A stretch of DNA of 64,000 bases, from assembly GCA_052170555.1 (NCBI GenBank), contig JBQNAI010000004.1, forward strand, positions 141,753-205,752, read 5' to 3'. The notes under the pieces were generated by a model. That model was not told the DNA's origin and searched no databases. It saw only the letters and a list, made by a program, of their open reading frames with translations. Below are positions 54,675-63,839 of the stretch, in pieces; position 1 is the first letter of the stretch; each line of letters begins with the position of its first letter. Source of the DNA: Scybalousia_A sp052170555 (lineage in GTDB: Bacteria; Bacteroidota; Bacteroidia; Bacteroidales; P3). A program made the translations under genes and the position numbers.

Positions 54675-55213
54675 TGAAAAACCTATTTGTAAAATATCAC
54701 TCTGCTATGCATGGAAACTACTCAAAGAAATCTTTGCATTACGGGATATTGATGGGAATAGTTATGATAGTAGTATTACTAATTAGATACTTGATGTCTT
54801 ACAAACCATCTTCGCCTATAACTTTATTTGATAATATAGTGCTTTTGATACTTATGGCCCTGAGTGTTTATCGTTATCGTTCCATCTTATCGGATAAGAA
54901 AATAACATTTAAAGAAGCCTGGTTGTTGGCATTTTATGCAGGAGGTATTGCCTCTATTCTTTTTGGAGTATTTATGTACTTATATTCCAATTATATAGAT
55001 ACCGAAATGGGATTACGATGTGCCAATTTATTGAAAAGAATGCCCGAATATTCATCTTATACAAAAGAACAATTTGAACAAATGACAAAACCGTCTTATA
55101 TAGCAATACAATCAATAATTTATAATATCATAATGGCTGTTTTGTGGGCTTTTATTATAGGAATAATTTTTAGAAACGAGATGGCAACAAAAATAATTAA
55201 AAAAGAAAAATAA
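54674..55213 (+). CDS. DUF4199 family membrane protein (2 of 2)
   Basis: 179 residues, four membrane helices, and the more typical family member: HYGILMGIVMIVVLLIRYLM, DNIVLLILMALSVYRYR, SDKKITFKEAWLLAFYAGGIASILFGVFMYLYSNYI, SIIYNIIMAVLWAFIIGIIF. Overlaps the previous gene (TAATG) and lies 46 bp before the glycosyltransferase. Function unknown. Confidence 0.85.
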   Translation: MKNLFVKYHSAMHGNYSKKSLHYGILMGIVMIVVLLIRYLMSYKPSSPITLFDNIVLLILMALSVYRYRSILSDKKITFKEAWLLAFYAGGIASILFGVFMYLYSNYIDTEMGLRCANLLKRMPEYSSYTKEQFEQMTKPSYIAIQSIIYNIIMAVLWAFIIGIIFRNEMATKIIKKEK

Positions 55214-55259
55214 AGAAAAGCAAAATAAAAAAAACAACATATTAAAAATATAAGATGAC

Positions 55260-56216
55260 ATGGATATATCAATAATAATACCGCTATATAACGAAGAAGA
55301 ATCTGTGGGACCTTTAACAGATTGGATTAGAAAGGTTATGGAAGAAAACAAATTTTCTTATGAGGTTATTATGGTGGATGACGGAAGTACAGACGGATCA
55401 TATGGAACTATTGAGGGGTTGATAAAAAATAATTCCAATATTAAAGCAATAAAATTTCAACGTAACTATGGTAAAAGTGCAGCTCTAAACGTTGGCTTTG
55501 AACATTGTATAGGAGATGTTGTGATTACAATGGACGCTGATTTGCAGGACTCTCCTGATGAGATACCTGAACTGTTCCGTATGATAAAACAGGATGGTTA
55601 TGATTTGGTATCTGGTTGGAAGAAAAAACGTTATGATAGTAAGTTAACAAAAAACTTACCAAGTAAGTTATTCAATGCTACTACAAGAATGTTTACAGGT
55701 ATCAAACTGCATGATTTTAATTGTGGGTTGAAAGCATATAGAAAAAATGTGGTTAAATCTATTGAAGTTTACGGAGAAATGCACAGATATATTCCTGTTA
55801 TTGCAAAATGGACGGGATTTAAAAATATTGGAGAAAAAGAGGTCCAACATCGTAAGCGTCAATTTGGTACTACCAAATTCGGTATGAACAGATTTATAAA
55901 TGGATACTTAGATTTAATGAGTGTTATGTTTGTTGGCAAATTCTCTAAGAAACCTATGCACTTTTTCGGTACAATGGGAAGTATTGTATTTGCAATCGGG
56001 ATATTAGCAACACTGATTCTGGGTATTCAGAAGTTCATTGCCATTACTAACGGCATACCGATGAGACGGATTTCCGATACGACATATTTTTATATTGCAT
56101 TAACCACTCTAATCATTGGAGTTCAATTGTTTCTAATCGGATTTGTAGCCGAAATGGTAGGAAGAAATTCCTCTACTCGCAATCATTACCTAATAGAGAA
56201 GGAAAGCAATTTTTAA
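55260..56216 (+). CDS. Family 2 glycosyltransferase (DPM1/GtrB-like)
   Basis: 318 residues. GT-A fold: ISIIIPLYNEEESVGPL, IMVDDGSTDGSYG, KAIKFQRNYGKSAALNVGFEH, DxD metal motif in TMDADLQDSPDEIPEL, and VSGWKKKRYDSKLTKNLPSK. DFNCGLKAYR is typical of polyprenyl-phosphate sugar transferases. Two C-terminal helices (FGTMGSIVFAIGILATLILG and YIALTTLIIGVQLFLIGFV) anchor it. Probably makes polyprenyl-phosphate-linked glucose or mannose on the cytoplasmic face. Third gene of the DUF4199 operon. Confidence 0.9.
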   Translation: MDISIIIPLYNEEESVGPLTDWIRKVMEENKFSYEVIMVDDGSTDGSYGTIEGLIKNNSNIKAIKFQRNYGKSAALNVGFEHCIGDVVITMDADLQDSPDEIPELFRMIKQDGYDLVSGWKKKRYDSKLTKNLPSKLFNATTRMFTGIKLHDFNCGLKAYRKNVVKSIEVYGEMHRYIPVIAKWTGFKNIGEKEVQHRKRQFGTTKFGMNRFINGYLDLMSVMFVGKFSKKPMHFFGTMGSIVFAIGILATLILGIQKFIAITNGIPMRRISDTTYFYIALTTLIIGVQLFLIGFVAEMVGRNSSTRNHYLIEKESNF

Positions 56217-56319
56217 ATGATTGGAATATTGTAAAATCATTTGTAATAAGAATTAGTTGAAGTTACATATTGATAAATTTTGATTTAGTCTCATAAAAAT
56301 AATAAATGGAGGGAATAAT

Positions 56320-56898
56320 ATGAAAATTGAAAATATTATTGACAATTCAATACAAGTAAAAAAGGTTTTGCTACAAGATGTTAATTTTATTAAGAGGATA
56401 GAACAAAGTATTGACATTATTGTAAATACATATCAACATAACGGTAAAGTTCTTTTCTGTGGCAATGGAGGGTCAGCAGCGGATGCACAGCACTTGGCAG
56501 CTGAATTATCCGGACGTTTTTATTTTGATAGGCCTCCTTTGAATGCTGAGGCATTGCACGTTAATACCTCGTACTTGACGGCAGTGGCTAATGATTATTC
56601 TTATGATATGGTATTTGAACGAATGGTTGAAGCTGCAGGTAATAAGGGAGATGTTTTGATTGGTATATCTACATCTGGTAATAGTGGAAATATCTGTAAG
56701 GCAATGGAAAAGGCTAAACAAAAAGAGATGATAACCATTGCTTTTACAGGTGAGAGTGGAGGTAAAATGAGAGATATAGCAGATATATTGTTGAATGTCC
56801 CATCTAAGGACACTCCTCGCATACAAGAATCACATATTATGATAGGACATATTATATGTGAAATGGTTGAAAAACAATTATTTGAAAAGTTTAATTGA
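56320..56898 (+). CDS. gmhA: Sedoheptulose-7-phosphate isomerase
   Basis: 192 residues, SIS fold. Motifs: VLFCGNGGSAADAQHLAAELSGRF, the classical GmhA stretch; TAVANDYSYDMVFERMV; GISTSGNSGNICKAMEKAK; and PRIQESHIMIGHIICEMVE with the metal-binding His. Converts sedoheptulose 7-phosphate to heptose 7-phosphate for LPS core or S-layer/glycan heptose. The gmhB gene follows 136 bp downstream; the heptose kinase/adenylyltransferase is not in the window. A GGAGGG stretch lies near -10, unusual here as most genes lack Shine-Dalgarno sequences. Confidence 0.93.
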   Translation: MKIENIIDNSIQVKKVLLQDVNFIKRIEQSIDIIVNTYQHNGKVLFCGNGGSAADAQHLAAELSGRFYFDRPPLNAEALHVNTSYLTAVANDYSYDMVFERMVEAAGNKGDVLIGISTSGNSGNICKAMEKAKQKEMITIAFTGESGGKMRDIADILLNVPSKDTPRIQESHIMIGHIICEMVEKQLFEKFN

Positions 56899-57034
56899 AG
56901 TATTGGTCTAATATACTTATATACATTTAATATCTGTTGAAAATACTCTTAAATATAATATTTTATATACACGGATAAGAGAGAGAGCTCTGAAAATAAA
57001 AAAAATAGGATTCAAAATATTGAAAGGAAAACAT

Positions 57035-57601
57035 ATGAATGGTAAGCAAATAAAATTGAAGACCAACTCCTCTTTGTTTTTGGATAGAGATGGGGTAATA
57101 AATCAGAGAAAGATAGGTGGTTATATTCAGTGCTGGGAGGAATTTAAGTTTATTGATGGAGTGAAAGAGGCTTTGGAAATTTTTAATAAAAAATTCTCTC
57201 ATATTTTTGTAGTAACCAATCAACAAGGTATAGGAAAAGGTTTGATGAGCGAGGAAGATTTTCAGACAGTTACCACAAATATGTTAAAAGAAGTGGACCT
57301 CGCAGGCGGTAGGATTGATAAGGTTTATCATTGTCCTGATTTGAAAGAAGTTTCCTCACCGAATAGAAAACCCAATGTGGGGATGGCTTTCAAAGCATCA
57401 AGAGATTATCCTCAGATTATTTTTTCAGATAGTATAATGGTAGGCGACAGCAATAGCGATATGTTGTTTGGGAAACGTTGCGGGATGACTACCGTTTTTA
57501 TTGATAATAAAATTGGTGAAAACATTGATTTGGAATTAGTAGATTATACTTTTGACAATCTAATTGGCTTTGCTAATTTTTTGGATGGCAACAACAGATA
57601 A
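57035..57601 (+). CDS. gmhB: D-glycero-D-manno-heptose 1,7-bisphosphate phosphatase
   Basis: 188 residues from the ATG at 57035 (an upstream TTG at 57020 is in frame). HAD fold: motif I LFLDRDGVINQRK with nucleophile and acid Asp, motif II FVVTNQQGIGKGLM, zinc-loop reduced (YHCPDLKEVSSPNRKPNVGM; the usual four-Cys loop is incomplete), motif IV DSIMVGDSNSDMLFGKRCGM. Histidinol-phosphatase-like members share these, but gmhA next door supports heptose synthesis. Confidence 0.86.
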   Translation: MNGKQIKLKTNSSLFLDRDGVINQRKIGGYIQCWEEFKFIDGVKEALEIFNKKFSHIFVVTNQQGIGKGLMSEEDFQTVTTNMLKEVDLAGGRIDKVYHCPDLKEVSSPNRKPNVGMAFKASRDYPQIIFSDSIMVGDSNSDMLFGKRCGMTTVFIDNKIGENIDLELVDYTFDNLIGFANFLDGNNR

Positions 57602-57655
57602 ATATTAAAAAGATATTTATTTATTAGTAACCGTGATAATTAAATAAATAAAAAA

Positions 57656-58678
57656 ATGATACGGATTAATTGTAAATTGGGCTTATTTTTTAGTTTGATT
57701 ATAGGTCCCTTATCTTTATTGATGGCTCAAAATCAAGTAGATGACAAAGGAAGAAAACAAGGGGAATGGATTAAAAAGGATAGTAAAGGTAAAATTATTT
57801 ACAAAGGTCAATTCAAAGATGATTACCCTGTAGATACATTCTATTACTACGATAAAAGAGGTAGATTGGAGTTAAAGAATTACTTTAGTGAAAACGGGCA
57901 AAAAACTCATTGTCAATTTATTTATCCCAATGGGAAGATAAAAGCAGAGGGTTATTATATTAACAAGAAAAAAGAAGGACTTTGGATTTATTATACAGAA
58001 AAAGGTATCAAAATCACGGAAGAAAATTATAAGAATAATCTCAAAGATGGGCAGGAGAAAAAATGGGAGACAAAAGGAAAAGATATTATAGAGGTAACTA
58101 ATTACAAAAAAGGTGTTAAGGATGGAGAGTATTTTCAAACCTTATATGGTGATGGTTACTTTATAACTTATTATAAAGATGATAAACTGGAAGGAGATTA
58201 CAAAGAGTATTATCCTGATAAAAATCTAAAGATCAAGGGGCAATTTGTAAAAGGAGATAAGCAAGGAAGATGGGAGGTATATGATATGACGGGCACTTGT
58301 ATCCAGAAATTGTTTTATGAGAATAATGAGTTTAAGGGAGACCTTTTGCGATTTGACACTCAAAATGGAATAAAAGAAATAGCTCAAAAAGACATTGCCG
58401 TACTGCGTAAGGTAGGAAAACAAACGCAAATAGTCTTGTTCAACGGGGATAAGATAAATGTTTTCAATTCTTTATCATCTATTGTACCACTTACCTCTGT
58501 GGTAGATTTTGTTCGCGTTAATGAAAAAGACGAAATATACTTAAATGTCAATGTTATTGAAGGACTTAACGCAAATAAAAGTATCAAAACAAAAATTGAT
58601 TTGGATTATCAAATTTTACCGGATACAGAGGGATTGAAATTGATTGAGTCTATGTTTCGTACAGAGTTTGAAAAATAG
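57656..58678 (+). CDS. Secreted MORN/YwqK-repeat protein
   Basis: 340 residues, signal peptide ending SLLMAQ. Residues 30-225 are repeats of about 22 residues of the MORN_2/YwqK type with G-x-W/Y patterns: KQGEWIKKDSKGKIIYKGQF, NKKKEGLWIYYTEKGIKIT, KDGQEKKWETKGKDI, KDGEYFQTLYGDGY, LEGDYKEYYPDKNLKIKGQF. The C-terminal 100 residues lack repeats (IVLFNGDKINVFN). YwqK proteins are sometimes called antitoxins, but the secreted form here is not part of a toxin-antitoxin pair: no such partner is next to it. Role unknown. Confidence 0.82.
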   Translation: MIRINCKLGLFFSLIIGPLSLLMAQNQVDDKGRKQGEWIKKDSKGKIIYKGQFKDDYPVDTFYYYDKRGRLELKNYFSENGQKTHCQFIYPNGKIKAEGYYINKKKEGLWIYYTEKGIKITEENYKNNLKDGQEKKWETKGKDIIEVTNYKKGVKDGEYFQTLYGDGYFITYYKDDKLEGDYKEYYPDKNLKIKGQFVKGDKQGRWEVYDMTGTCIQKLFYENNEFKGDLLRFDTQNGIKEIAQKDIAVLRKVGKQTQIVLFNGDKINVFNSLSSIVPLTSVVDFVRVNEKDEIYLNVNVIEGLNANKSIKTKIDLDYQILPDTEGLKLIESMFRTEFEK

Positions 58679-59035
58679 GATAGGGATATAAATAACGAAA
58701 ATGAGTTACGAATTATAGATTAGTATACAAAAGAACTATTGTGTGGGTAAAAAGACGATTAATAGCCATAAGCTAAAGGAGGAGGATTATAATTTAATTA
58801 TAGGACTTTATAAATAAATATTTGATAATTAAATATCAGTAAATTAAATAATTAAAATAATTAATTAAAGTAATACTTTATTTAATTGTTTCTTGAAGAT
58901 ACTAAAATGTTTCTTGGAAAGGGTTTGCAGCTTCTTGTGTTTGTGGTGTTTGATATTTATTTATATAAACAAAAAATTAACACACATATATTATTATAAT
59001 AAGTTAATGAATAATATGTTCAAGTTAATTATTTG
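58679..59035. other. AT-rich convergent intergenic region
   Basis: 357 bp between convergent genes. Apart from a short TATAATTTAATTATA palindrome near 58790 no terminator, ORF or known repeat is seen. Confidence 0.5.
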
Positions 59036-59890
59036 TTAATCATAGTATTCAATCTGTCGTAAGGTTATGTATGCTACAGAATTATTGATAAATGTGATTC
59101 TTTGAATCCAATTCTTATTTTTATCGTATTTGTATGTGTATGTGTAAATTATATCTTTTTCGGAAGGTACTTTTGTTGTTTGTCTGATTATATCGTCATG
59201 TTCATTGTAAGCATAAGTGCCTGAGGTATTGACAGTAGAGTCGTTATTATAGATTTGCTGAGCAATTAATCTATCTTTGTTATCGTATGTATATCTGCTA
59301 AAATATTCTAAATTATTGTTGCGATCATAATTTTCATCACAAATAGGATTGCCATGCTTGTAGGTGTATTTTACTGTGTTGTGTAATAAGTTTTCGTGAT
59401 CAAAAACTTTCTCTTCCAGCACTTTACCTTTACAATTGTATTTGTAAGTAACTTTGTATTTCAATCTACCATCAGCAAATAAATGATAGTATTCCAAAAT
59501 ATTGCCATCACTGTCCTTAATATAGTAGGTGGAATCCAAAAGAGTATTGTCTTTATAATAATAATTACCTCCAAGAGCCTCACCCTTAACACTATAACGG
59601 AAAATCCATTTATCTATTTGCTCACCTAAGTTATCGTAATTGGTAATAGAGGTTTGGTTTCCGTCAGTATTGTATTGTGCAAAATAATTATTCATATCAT
59701 TGCCCATTACAACCTCTCCTTTTACAATAGTATCCTGATTGCCATAAGCTTGATAAGAAATCTCTCGTATACTCTTTATATTGCCATTCAAACCATTCTG
59801 TTCAAGCTCATTAAGTCCTTTTTTACAACCAATAATAGATATGATAGTTACGCACAATAGTGAAAAATAAAATAGAGTAGTCTGTTTCAT
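59036..59890 (-). CDS. YD/RHS-repeat-like lipoprotein
   Basis: 284 residues. Lipoprotein signal with IIGCKKG (Cys22). The rest is made of tyrosine-rich imperfect repeats of about 20 residues: IKDSDGNILEYYHLFADGRL, YNCKGKVLEEKVFDHENLLH, YKHGNPICDENYDRNNNLEY, YDNKDRLIAQQIYNNDSTV, YNEHDDIIRQTTK, YDKNKNWIQRITF. This is the pattern of YD/RHS-type beta repeats, but without the toxin cap or core. Surface or periplasmic. Faces the YwqK-type repeat protein gene across a short gap; both are repeat-built envelope proteins of unknown role. Confidence 0.78.
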   Translation of the reverse strand: MKQTTLFYFSLLCVTIISIIGCKKGLNELEQNGLNGNIKSIREISYQAYGNQDTIVKGEVVMGNDMNNYFAQYNTDGNQTSITNYDNLGEQIDKWIFRYSVKGEALGGNYYYKDNTLLDSTYYIKDSDGNILEYYHLFADGRLKYKVTYKYNCKGKVLEEKVFDHENLLHNTVKYTYKHGNPICDENYDRNNNLEYFSRYTYDNKDRLIAQQIYNNDSTVNTSGTYAYNEHDDIIRQTTKVPSEKDIIYTYTYKYDKNKNWIQRITFINNSVAYITLRQIEYYD

Positions 59891-60044
59891 TTTATGTTTT
59901 CTTTGATTATGGTATTATTTTTCTTCTTTGTTAATTTTATACTTGAAATAAATATATTTTATTATTTGACTATTAGTATATTATATACCATTAAAAAACT
60001 TATTATGATATTAAAAAAAATAGATTGGATGTATTAATTTTTTT

Positions 60045-60100
60045 CTAATAACCTCAGTGTAACATAGCAATCAATCACTTTGTTACACTGAGGTTATTAG
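60045..60100 (-). terminator. Perfect 20-bp hairpin ending the PorP/PorE-like operon
   Basis: Arms 60045-60064 (CTAATAACCTCAGTGTAACA) and 60081-60100 are exact complements with a 16-nt loop, 10 bp after the stop at 60111. On the minus strand an A-run rather than a T-run follows, so it may act as a stability element rather than a classic intrinsic terminator. Confidence 0.7.
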
Positions 60101-60110
60101 ATTATACAAA

Positions 60111-62096
60111 CTAATTTCTAATTCGTATTACTTTAATTTCTATACGTCTTTCTTCCATTGCCTGAGGTAGATATATACTTTGACGTTTCTCTTCCATAGT
60201 AGTAGGATTTGGAGATAAGGACTCTAACTTTCCTATTGCCAAATGTTCTATTTCAAGTAAATATCTGTCATCTTTGTCTTTTGTTTCCATATACTTTGAC
60301 AGTATTCCATTTTTATAGGTACGCATATAATTTTCCAAACTTACAATACGTCTTTCTGCTAATTTGAAATTGTAATCTGTTTCAAACAATGACGAACAAT
60401 AACCCCTTATCTGAATAGTTAATTTATTTCCTTTCTGCAATTTATCTATCATATAGTCTAATGCACGATTCAATTTATCGTAGTTTTTCTTCAACTTATT
60501 TTCCATAAAATTGTCTATATCGGACAATTGCTCCTGTGCAATGGAATCATCTAAGCCTCTAGTACGATTAACTTTGTATTGATTGGACAGGGAACGATAA
60601 AGATTATAGCAATCAGCATAACTACTCTGAGTAACTAATGATGTACTGTTAGCATCGGGTGAATCGTTATGGAAATAAAGAATGATAGGTAAATCAAAAG
60701 CAGGATTGAATTCATCTTTTTTCACCTCTACAATCTGTTGCATAGTCGGAACAATAGGAAGTTTGCGATTGAAACGATAAATATCGTTGCAACAAGTCTT
60801 ATTATCCACATTGTTCTCAGAAGGTCTGTTTGAGGTAAAATAACCCTCCTCATCAGCCTCGCTAATGAAAGGATAAAGATCGTTTGCAGGAGAGTTGATT
60901 GGCTTCAAAAGATTCTCAACAATCTGCCAACGTTGTTTTTGACCTTTACTTCTGAAAATGTCAAAGCCACCAAATCCTTTGTGTGTATCAGAGGAAAAAT
61001 ACAGCTCACCTTGAGCAACATCGTAGAAAGGAGTTATCTCATTACCAACAGTATTGATCGTTCCACCGCAATTAATAGGTTTAGCATCGGGATTTAACAT
61101 GTCAATAAACCAAATATCCATACCTCCGAAGCCACCTTTACAATTAGAAGAAAAATACATTAGACATTCTGTTTTTTGTCTAACGATAACAGGATGAGAA
61201 TACGAGTATTCTTTATCTTCTAATGGTTTGAATATTTTTGGTTTGGACCATTTATTTGAACTTAAATCATAGGAAGAATAATAGATCTGTGAAATATTTT
61301 GTTTATTTTTTGTTGTTGTGTAAGTAAAGTAAGCAGTAAAAGTTGTAGTGTCCAAATAAAAATCAGATACATTTGTTTTTTTCTTATTGATTTGCCCCCA
61401 ATCTAAAAGTTTGTAAGGAGTGTAGTAGTTGTCATCAATATATGAAAAATGTATTTGATTATAGATATCGGTATAATAAGTCTCTTTTTTTGTAGTTTTC
61501 TTTTTGTAAGTAGGAGCTGTGAATATCAATATACTATCTCTGAATACAAAGGTATTGAATTGTGAAGTTTCATTATTTATATTCTTTCCTAAGTTTGTAA
61601 TATTGAATTCCAAAGGCGTGTTATTGGCAATTATCCAATCTATATTCTCTAATTCTTTTTTACATTCTTTTCGTATTTCTATGTCATCGCAATCAAAAAG
61701 ACATGTGTTCAAAAAACTTTGTGCCTGAATAAGATTACCATTACAAATTGCACTCTGTGCAAGATGTAAGTAAAGCAACGGAAAAGTTTTGTTAATATTG
61801 ATTGTATCGTTCTCTATCAACACCTTCTGGTACCAATACTCTGCCTTATCGTAGTTGTTCATCTTTAAACAGGTTTCACCACATTTGAACATAAGTGTGA
61901 TATTTTGTCTAAGAAATTTTCTTCCCAATGTATAATATTCCAAAGCTTGCTGATAATAACCTTGTGCGAATGCTTTGTCTCCTTGTTTTTCATACTCTTT
62001 CGCATACTTCTCTTGTCCGAACAATAATGTTGGAGTAATTACGGCAAACAAGCAAAACGTAAATGTGATAATTGATTTTTTTAAAATATAGGACAT
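60111..62096 (-). CDS. PorE-like OmpA-family protein with TPR and PD40 repeats
   Basis: 661 residues. Signal peptide ends LLFGQ. TPR-like repeats 30-150 (AYAKEYEKQGDKAFAQGYYQ-type helices, ALEYYTLGRKF, CGETCLKMNNYDKAEYWYQKV). A beta-propeller of PD40 strands 170-430 (MYFSSNCKGGFGGMDIWFID, LYFSSDTHKGFGGFDIFRSK, YFTSNRPSENN). C-terminal OmpA-like peptidoglycan-binding domain 510-661 (IQIRGYCSSLFETDYNFKLAERRI). PorE of the T9SS has this TPR-propeller-OmpA order, so it could anchor a secretion complex to the cell wall. Overlaps the PorP-like gene by 16 bp, indicating coupling. The link to T9SS itself is inference. Confidence 0.82.
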   Translation of the reverse strand: MSYILKKSIITFTFCLFAVITPTLLFGQEKYAKEYEKQGDKAFAQGYYQQALEYYTLGRKFLRQNITLMFKCGETCLKMNNYDKAEYWYQKVLIENDTININKTFPLLYLHLAQSAICNGNLIQAQSFLNTCLFDCDDIEIRKECKKELENIDWIIANNTPLEFNITNLGKNINNETSQFNTFVFRDSILIFTAPTYKKKTTKKETYYTDIYNQIHFSYIDDNYYTPYKLLDWGQINKKKTNVSDFYLDTTTFTAYFTYTTTKNKQNISQIYYSSYDLSSNKWSKPKIFKPLEDKEYSYSHPVIVRQKTECLMYFSSNCKGGFGGMDIWFIDMLNPDAKPINCGGTINTVGNEITPFYDVAQGELYFSSDTHKGFGGFDIFRSKGQKQRWQIVENLLKPINSPANDLYPFISEADEEGYFTSNRPSENNVDNKTCCNDIYRFNRKLPIVPTMQQIVEVKKDEFNPAFDLPIILYFHNDSPDANSTSLVTQSSYADCYNLYRSLSNQYKVNRTRGLDDSIAQEQLSDIDNFMENKLKKNYDKLNRALDYMIDKLQKGNKLTIQIRGYCSSLFETDYNFKLAERRIVSLENYMRTYKNGILSKYMETKDKDDRYLLEIEHLAIGKLESLSPNPTTMEEKRQSIYLPQAMEERRIEIKVIRIRN

Positions 62097-63085
62097 GGTA
62101 TTTTTGTTAATTTTTGTCTGTTAAAAAATGGTTTAAATGAATATGAAAGCCAAATCTCAATTGCTCCATAAGTCTTAGAAACTTTACTTAATCTAGAGAT
62201 ATTTACATCATATGCCATACCTGTTATAAGATTGTTATATTTGAACTTAGGACTTATTACAATAGATTCTAAATTTCTGCAATACAGCCCGATAGTAAAT
62301 ATTTGGGATATAAAGATAGCATCTCTAAGTTGGAATAATACGTCTGCTCCGACAAGCCATTCATTGAATGAATGCTGATGTTGGTAAAAGATCTGAGGGT
62401 TGATACTAACATATTCATTAGTAGCATAAGGAAAGAGATAGGAAAGGTTAGCAAAAAAGCGTTGATGCATATAAATTTTGTTATCTTTGAATCTAGACAG
62501 TGAAGGTGTATTAATATGAAACAGTGCAATGGAGGTATTGAACAGATGCTGCTCATCTTTGGCGTGTTGCAAAGAAATACCAAGAGAAAAATCATAGGTA
62601 TTGAGTTGAGAATAGGTTATATCATCGTCATATTGTCCTTGTTGATTGAATTTTGCGTTAGCAAGGCTCATACTCCAATTCTTACGCATACCTTCCAGTC
62701 CCAAAGATAGATAAGTTTTTTTATTACGATCCAAGGCAAAGAAAAAAGAGGTACTAACCATAATATCCCTTTCTCCGAAAGAAAGACTACCGGCAACATC
62801 TTTGGTAAAAGCAAATCCAACACCAACACCTTTGCTGTTATCTATTGACAGATATGGCTGCATCTCCACAGCTAAAAAAAAGGTATTGTAACCTTTGGAA
62901 ACTGTTTGCCATTGATTGCGATATATGGTAGATATTCTAAATGTGTTATTCATAAAAGCGGTCATTGCCGGGTTGAAAAACATGGGACTGAAGCCAACGG
63001 ATGAGAAATGTATATCCTGACAGCATCCTTGTTTGATAAGAATGAGAGAAAATACTGTCATTATTATTTTTAGTTGGCTTTTCAC
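62081..63085 (-). CDS. PorP/SprF family outer-membrane protein
   Basis: 334 residues, GTG start at 63083-63085 (the next ATG at 63061 would drop the basic n-region KSQLK). Signal peptide ends GCCQ. PorP/SprF signature DIHFSSVGFSPMFFNPAMTAF at the mature start, RISTIYRNQWQTVS, then beta-barrel strands such as GVGVGFAFTKDVAGSLSFGE and FLALDRNKKTYLSLGLEGMRKNW-type segments, ending in a barrel strand EIWLSYSF. These proteins pair with a PorE-like OmpA protein (next gene) in T9SS or gliding-type systems. Second of three operon genes. Confidence 0.88.
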   Translation of the reverse strand: MKSQLKIIMTVFSLILIKQGCCQDIHFSSVGFSPMFFNPAMTAFMNNTFRISTIYRNQWQTVSKGYNTFFLAVEMQPYLSIDNSKGVGVGFAFTKDVAGSLSFGERDIMVSTSFFFALDRNKKTYLSLGLEGMRKNWSMSLANAKFNQQGQYDDDITYSQLNTYDFSLGISLQHAKDEQHLFNTSIALFHINTPSLSRFKDNKIYMHQRFFANLSYLFPYATNEYVSINPQIFYQHQHSFNEWLVGADVLFQLRDAIFISQIFTIGLYCRNLESIVISPKFKYNNLITGMAYDVNISRLSKVSKTYGAIEIWLSYSFKPFFNRQKLTKIPCPIF

Positions 63086-63092
63086 TTTATTC

Positions 63093-63791
63093 TCAACGGA
63101 GTTTGGACATAATCATATCGTAATCTCTGTTAATCAATTCTTTAATTTTTATCATAGCGTCGTTGAGTGCCATATCACCTGCTTTTCTTTGAAATTCGTA
63201 ATAACCATGGTATGCAGCCATTGGGTACTTAGCATAGCCACGTTCATTAAACTGTGCAACAAGATTATCTCTTAAATCATAAATTTCTACAATTACCTCT
63301 ATCTCTGTGATATTAGAGCACATTGGCATACCCATTGCATTAAATATCCCTAATGAAAAACCACTAAGCCAAGTCCATTTGTAATTATTTTTGCAATAGA
63401 TATTGCCTGCTCTCAACACTATATTACCAACACGCCGTGTTGTTGGGTCGCATATATTATGATTGACGTCATATACGAATATCTTTGCAGCATCTTGTAT
63501 TCTTTTTTCAGCAGTGTAAAGAGTGGTTGTTTCGTTTATCTCGTATACTCCCTTACCGTAAGGGGTCTGTGTGAACCCGTAAGGATGCTGCAAATCATAT
63601 GAGGGTTTGCTGGACCAGGAATTAGCACCGTAGACATTCTCAAAAGAAGGCTGATCAATCCAACAGGTCAAACGTGGTAGGAGAGTAGGCATAGCATATT
63701 CAGGGGCTAAGGTAGCCTGCTCAAAGGACTTGCAAGAGTACATCAACAGTGTTGATACTAATACAATTAAAGTTAAAAATATTTTCTTCAT
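63093..63791 (-). CDS. Lipoprotein of unknown function, first gene of the PorP/PorE-like operon
   Basis: 232 residues from the ATG at 63791; the frame is open to 63818 but the promoter box lies there. Lipoprotein signal with LMYSCKS (Cys20). Later FGFTQTPYG-like Gly/Tyr segments (HPYGFTQTPYGKGVYEINET), AEKRIQDAAKIFVYDV and a C-terminal helix NDAMIKIKELINRD. No family recognised. Only 7 bp separate it from the PorP-like gene, so it probably works in the same envelope complex. Confidence 0.72.
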   Translation of the reverse strand: MKKIFLTLIVLVSTLLMYSCKSFEQATLAPEYAMPTLLPRLTCWIDQPSFENVYGANSWSSKPSYDLQHPYGFTQTPYGKGVYEINETTTLYTAEKRIQDAAKIFVYDVNHNICDPTTRRVGNIVLRAGNIYCKNNYKWTWLSGFSLGIFNAMGMPMCSNITEIEVIVEIYDLRDNLVAQFNERGYAKYPMAAYHGYYEFQRKAGDMALNDAMIKIKELINRDYDMIMSKLR

Positions 63792-63815
63792 ACCGCTTGA
63801 TTCAATAATTATCTG

Positions 63816-63823
63816 CAAAGATA
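63816..63823 (-). promoter_or_regulatory. Promoter -7 box of the PorP/PorE-like operon
   Basis: TATCTTTG followed by CAG on the minus strand, 24 bp before the ATG at 63791. Confidence 0.65.
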
Positions 63824-63839
63824 CTATTTTTTTATTAAA

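Noticed and set aside
57656..58678. YwqK-type antitoxin of a toxin-antitoxin pair
   Set aside because: The protein is secreted, much longer than the antitoxins so named, and no toxin candidate adjoins it.
59036..59890. Polymorphic RHS toxin
   Set aside because: Only a lipoprotein with a few YD-like repeats; no RHS core, C-terminal toxin domain, immunity gene or type VI secretion gene is present.
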